Shown here: positions 6,392 to 7,325 of the stretch, piece by piece
How the letters are laid out: every line of letters starts with the position of its first letter
Position numbering within the stretch: position 1 is the first letter of the stretch
Assembly: GCA_027858355.1 (NCBI GenBank)
Contig: JAQICW010000548.1
Location: 1 to 7,325, forward strand
Direction: 5' to 3'
Source of the DNA: Desulfobacula sp.
GTDB taxonomy: Bacteria > Desulfobacterota > Desulfobacteria > Desulfobacterales > Desulfobacteraceae
DNA: 7,325 nucleotides
Position numbers and translations under genes: made by a program
The notes under the pieces: model-generated
The model's database searches: none
Seen by the model: only the letters and a program-made list of their open reading frames with translations
What the model was told of the DNA's origin: nothing

Positions 6392-7162
6392 ATGATGAAT
6401 TTGTGCATCAACGCTTCCCATGCCATGGAACAAACAGGCGGAAATCTTACCATCTCTGTGGACAATGTGCTTTTAGACGATCATCCAGCCAAAGACTATC
6501 CTGACTTGAAAAGCGGCAAGTATGTCAAGGTAATGGTTGGCGATACCGGTCTTGGAATAGATCCAAAAATCATTGACCGAATTTTTGACCCCTATTTTAC
6601 AACCAAGGGGGTTGGCAAAGGTTCTGGTATGGGATTGGCCGTTGTGCATGGCATTGTCAAGAGTCATAGCGGATCTATTAAAGTTGACAACACCCTTGGT
6701 AAAGGCACTAAATTCAGCATGCTTTTTCCGCTGGCACAAGGAAAAGCAGCAGTTGAAGAAGAAACAATCCAGGAGATTCCCAGGGGAACTGAAACCATAT
6801 TAGTTGTGGATGATGAAATATCCATTGTAAATATGGTGCAAAGAATGTTCGAGCGCCTGGGATACAAAGTTGAAACCGCCATAACGCCGCAAGATGCTTT
6901 GGATCGGTTTGCCTTAAATCCCGATCATTTTGATCTGGTCATAACGGACATGACCATGCCCCAGATGACGGGTGTTAACTTATCTGAAAAGCTGATGGAC
7001 ATCCGGAAAGATATTCCCATCATCATCTGCACCGGTCACAGCGCCCTTGTGGATGAAGATAAGGCAAAAGAATTGGGCTTAGCGGCCTACGTCATGAAAC
7101 CAATCAATCTATCAGAAATTGCCCAGACCATTCGAAAGGTGCTGAATGCGTGTAAAATTTGA
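6392..7162 (+). CDS. Histidine-kinase ATPase plus receiver domain, C-terminal part of the interrupted hybrid kinase
   Basis: This is the catalytic and receiver part of the same hybrid kinase, 256 residues from the first ATG after the stops. The HATPase domain (about 1-115) has the N-box (NLCINASHAME, Asn7), G1 box GDTGLGI (50-56), F-box FDPYFTTK (65-72) and G2 box GKGSGMGL (75-82). A receiver domain (about 134-253) has the acidic pair Asp140/Asp141, phosphoacceptor Asp186 (VITDMTMP), Thr214 and Lys236 (MKP), all needed for phosphotransfer. No output domain follows, so the phosphate would pass to another protein. The ATG lies inside the ATPase N-box and lacks a ribosome binding site, so independent translation is doubtful; the conserved DPTQINQI just upstream would be lost. 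With the stops read as sense codons, 4796-7162 would encode one protein of 788 residues. Apart from the stops I see no decay. It ends 23 nt before the next gene. Confidence 0.8.
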   Translation: MMNLCINASHAMEQTGGNLTISVDNVLLDDHPAKDYPDLKSGKYVKVMVGDTGLGIDPKIIDRIFDPYFTTKGVGKGSGMGLAVVHGIVKSHSGSIKVDNTLGKGTKFSMLFPLAQGKAAVEEETIQEIPRGTETILVVDDEISIVNMVQRMFERLGYKVETAITPQDALDRFALNPDHFDLVITDMTMPQMTGVNLSEKLMDIRKDIPIIICTGHSALVDEDKAKELGLAAYVMKPINLSEIAQTIRKVLNACKI

Positions 7163-7185
7163 TTCAAAAGGATCGGAAAAAAAAT

Positions 7186-7325
7186 ATGCCCAGTGATTCC
7201 GAACTCAGACAGCTCGCTGAAAAAAAACTTGACATAGACGGCGGCAATACTGAATTGCTTTCCGAAATCTCACCTGAAGAAATGGCAAACCAATTACACG
7301 AACTTCAGGTTCATCAGATCGAATT
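7186..7325 (+). CDS. N-terminus of a second PAS-type sensor kinase (partial, runs off the window)
   Basis: The frame is open from ATG at 7186 to the right edge: 46 codons plus two bases. The sequence reads MPSDSELRQLAEKKL, then an acidic stretch (SEISPEEM) and HELQVHQIE. This leader, ending in H-E-L-(Q/R)-V-H-Q-I-E-L, is known from the N-termini of many PAS-domain sensor histidine kinases and related signalling proteins, where it precedes the first PAS domain. An AAGGA lies 13 nt upstream (7168-7172), a slightly long spacing. The gene starts 23 nt after the hybrid kinase, so the two are probably co-transcribed. The leader also occurs ahead of other outputs such as diguanylate cyclases, so the output type cannot be fixed from this fragment. 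Confidence 0.7.
   Translation, partial: MPSDSELRQLAEKKLDIDGGNTELLSEISPEEMANQLHELQVHQIE

Noticed and set aside
4853..6882. Minus-strand open frames opposite the kinase
   Set aside because: Antisense shadows of conserved PAS, HisKA, ATPase and receiver coding sequence, with no independent support.

Overview
The window looks like chromosomal DNA of an AT-rich Desulfobacterota (Deltaproteobacteria) bacterium, probably a relative of the Desulfobacteraceae. This rests on protein character: soluble PAS-repeat kinases with a 'GTLTGGIAHDFNN' H-box and a 'TYEELEKKIQELE' leader, an MltD-like transglycosylase with several LysM modules, and a second kinase opening with an 'HELQVHQIE' motif. No marker gene is present, so the placement is inference.

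Layout. Positions 40-2195 (minus strand) hold a periplasmic lytic transglycosylase gene. Its stop codon overlaps (ATGA) the start of a 26-codon reading frame that resembles the N-terminus of a PhzF-family protein and then stops, so it is probably a gene remnant. After an intergenic stretch with a weak terminator, 2534-4312 (minus) encodes a full-length aminopeptidase P with all metal ligands present. A 483-nt intergenic region follows, divergent between the peptidase and a plus-strand signalling operon, with a sigma-54-like -24/-12 element just ahead of the operon.

The plus-strand operon (4796 to the right edge) begins with a hybrid histidine kinase: three PAS domains, phosphoacceptor domain, ATPase domain and receiver. 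Its reading frame is broken by two in-frame TAA codons 24 nt apart, exactly between the phosphoacceptor and ATPase domains. Without them it would be one 788-residue protein. A second PAS-kinase-type gene starts 23 nt after it and runs off the window.

The three parts (cell-wall remodelling, proline-peptide turnover, two-component signalling) show no obvious functional link. I found no mobile element, CRISPR array, tRNA, rRNA or riboswitch. I do not see a clearly novel system. The points most worth checking are the double-stop kinase, the PhzF-like remnant and the sigma-54 candidate.
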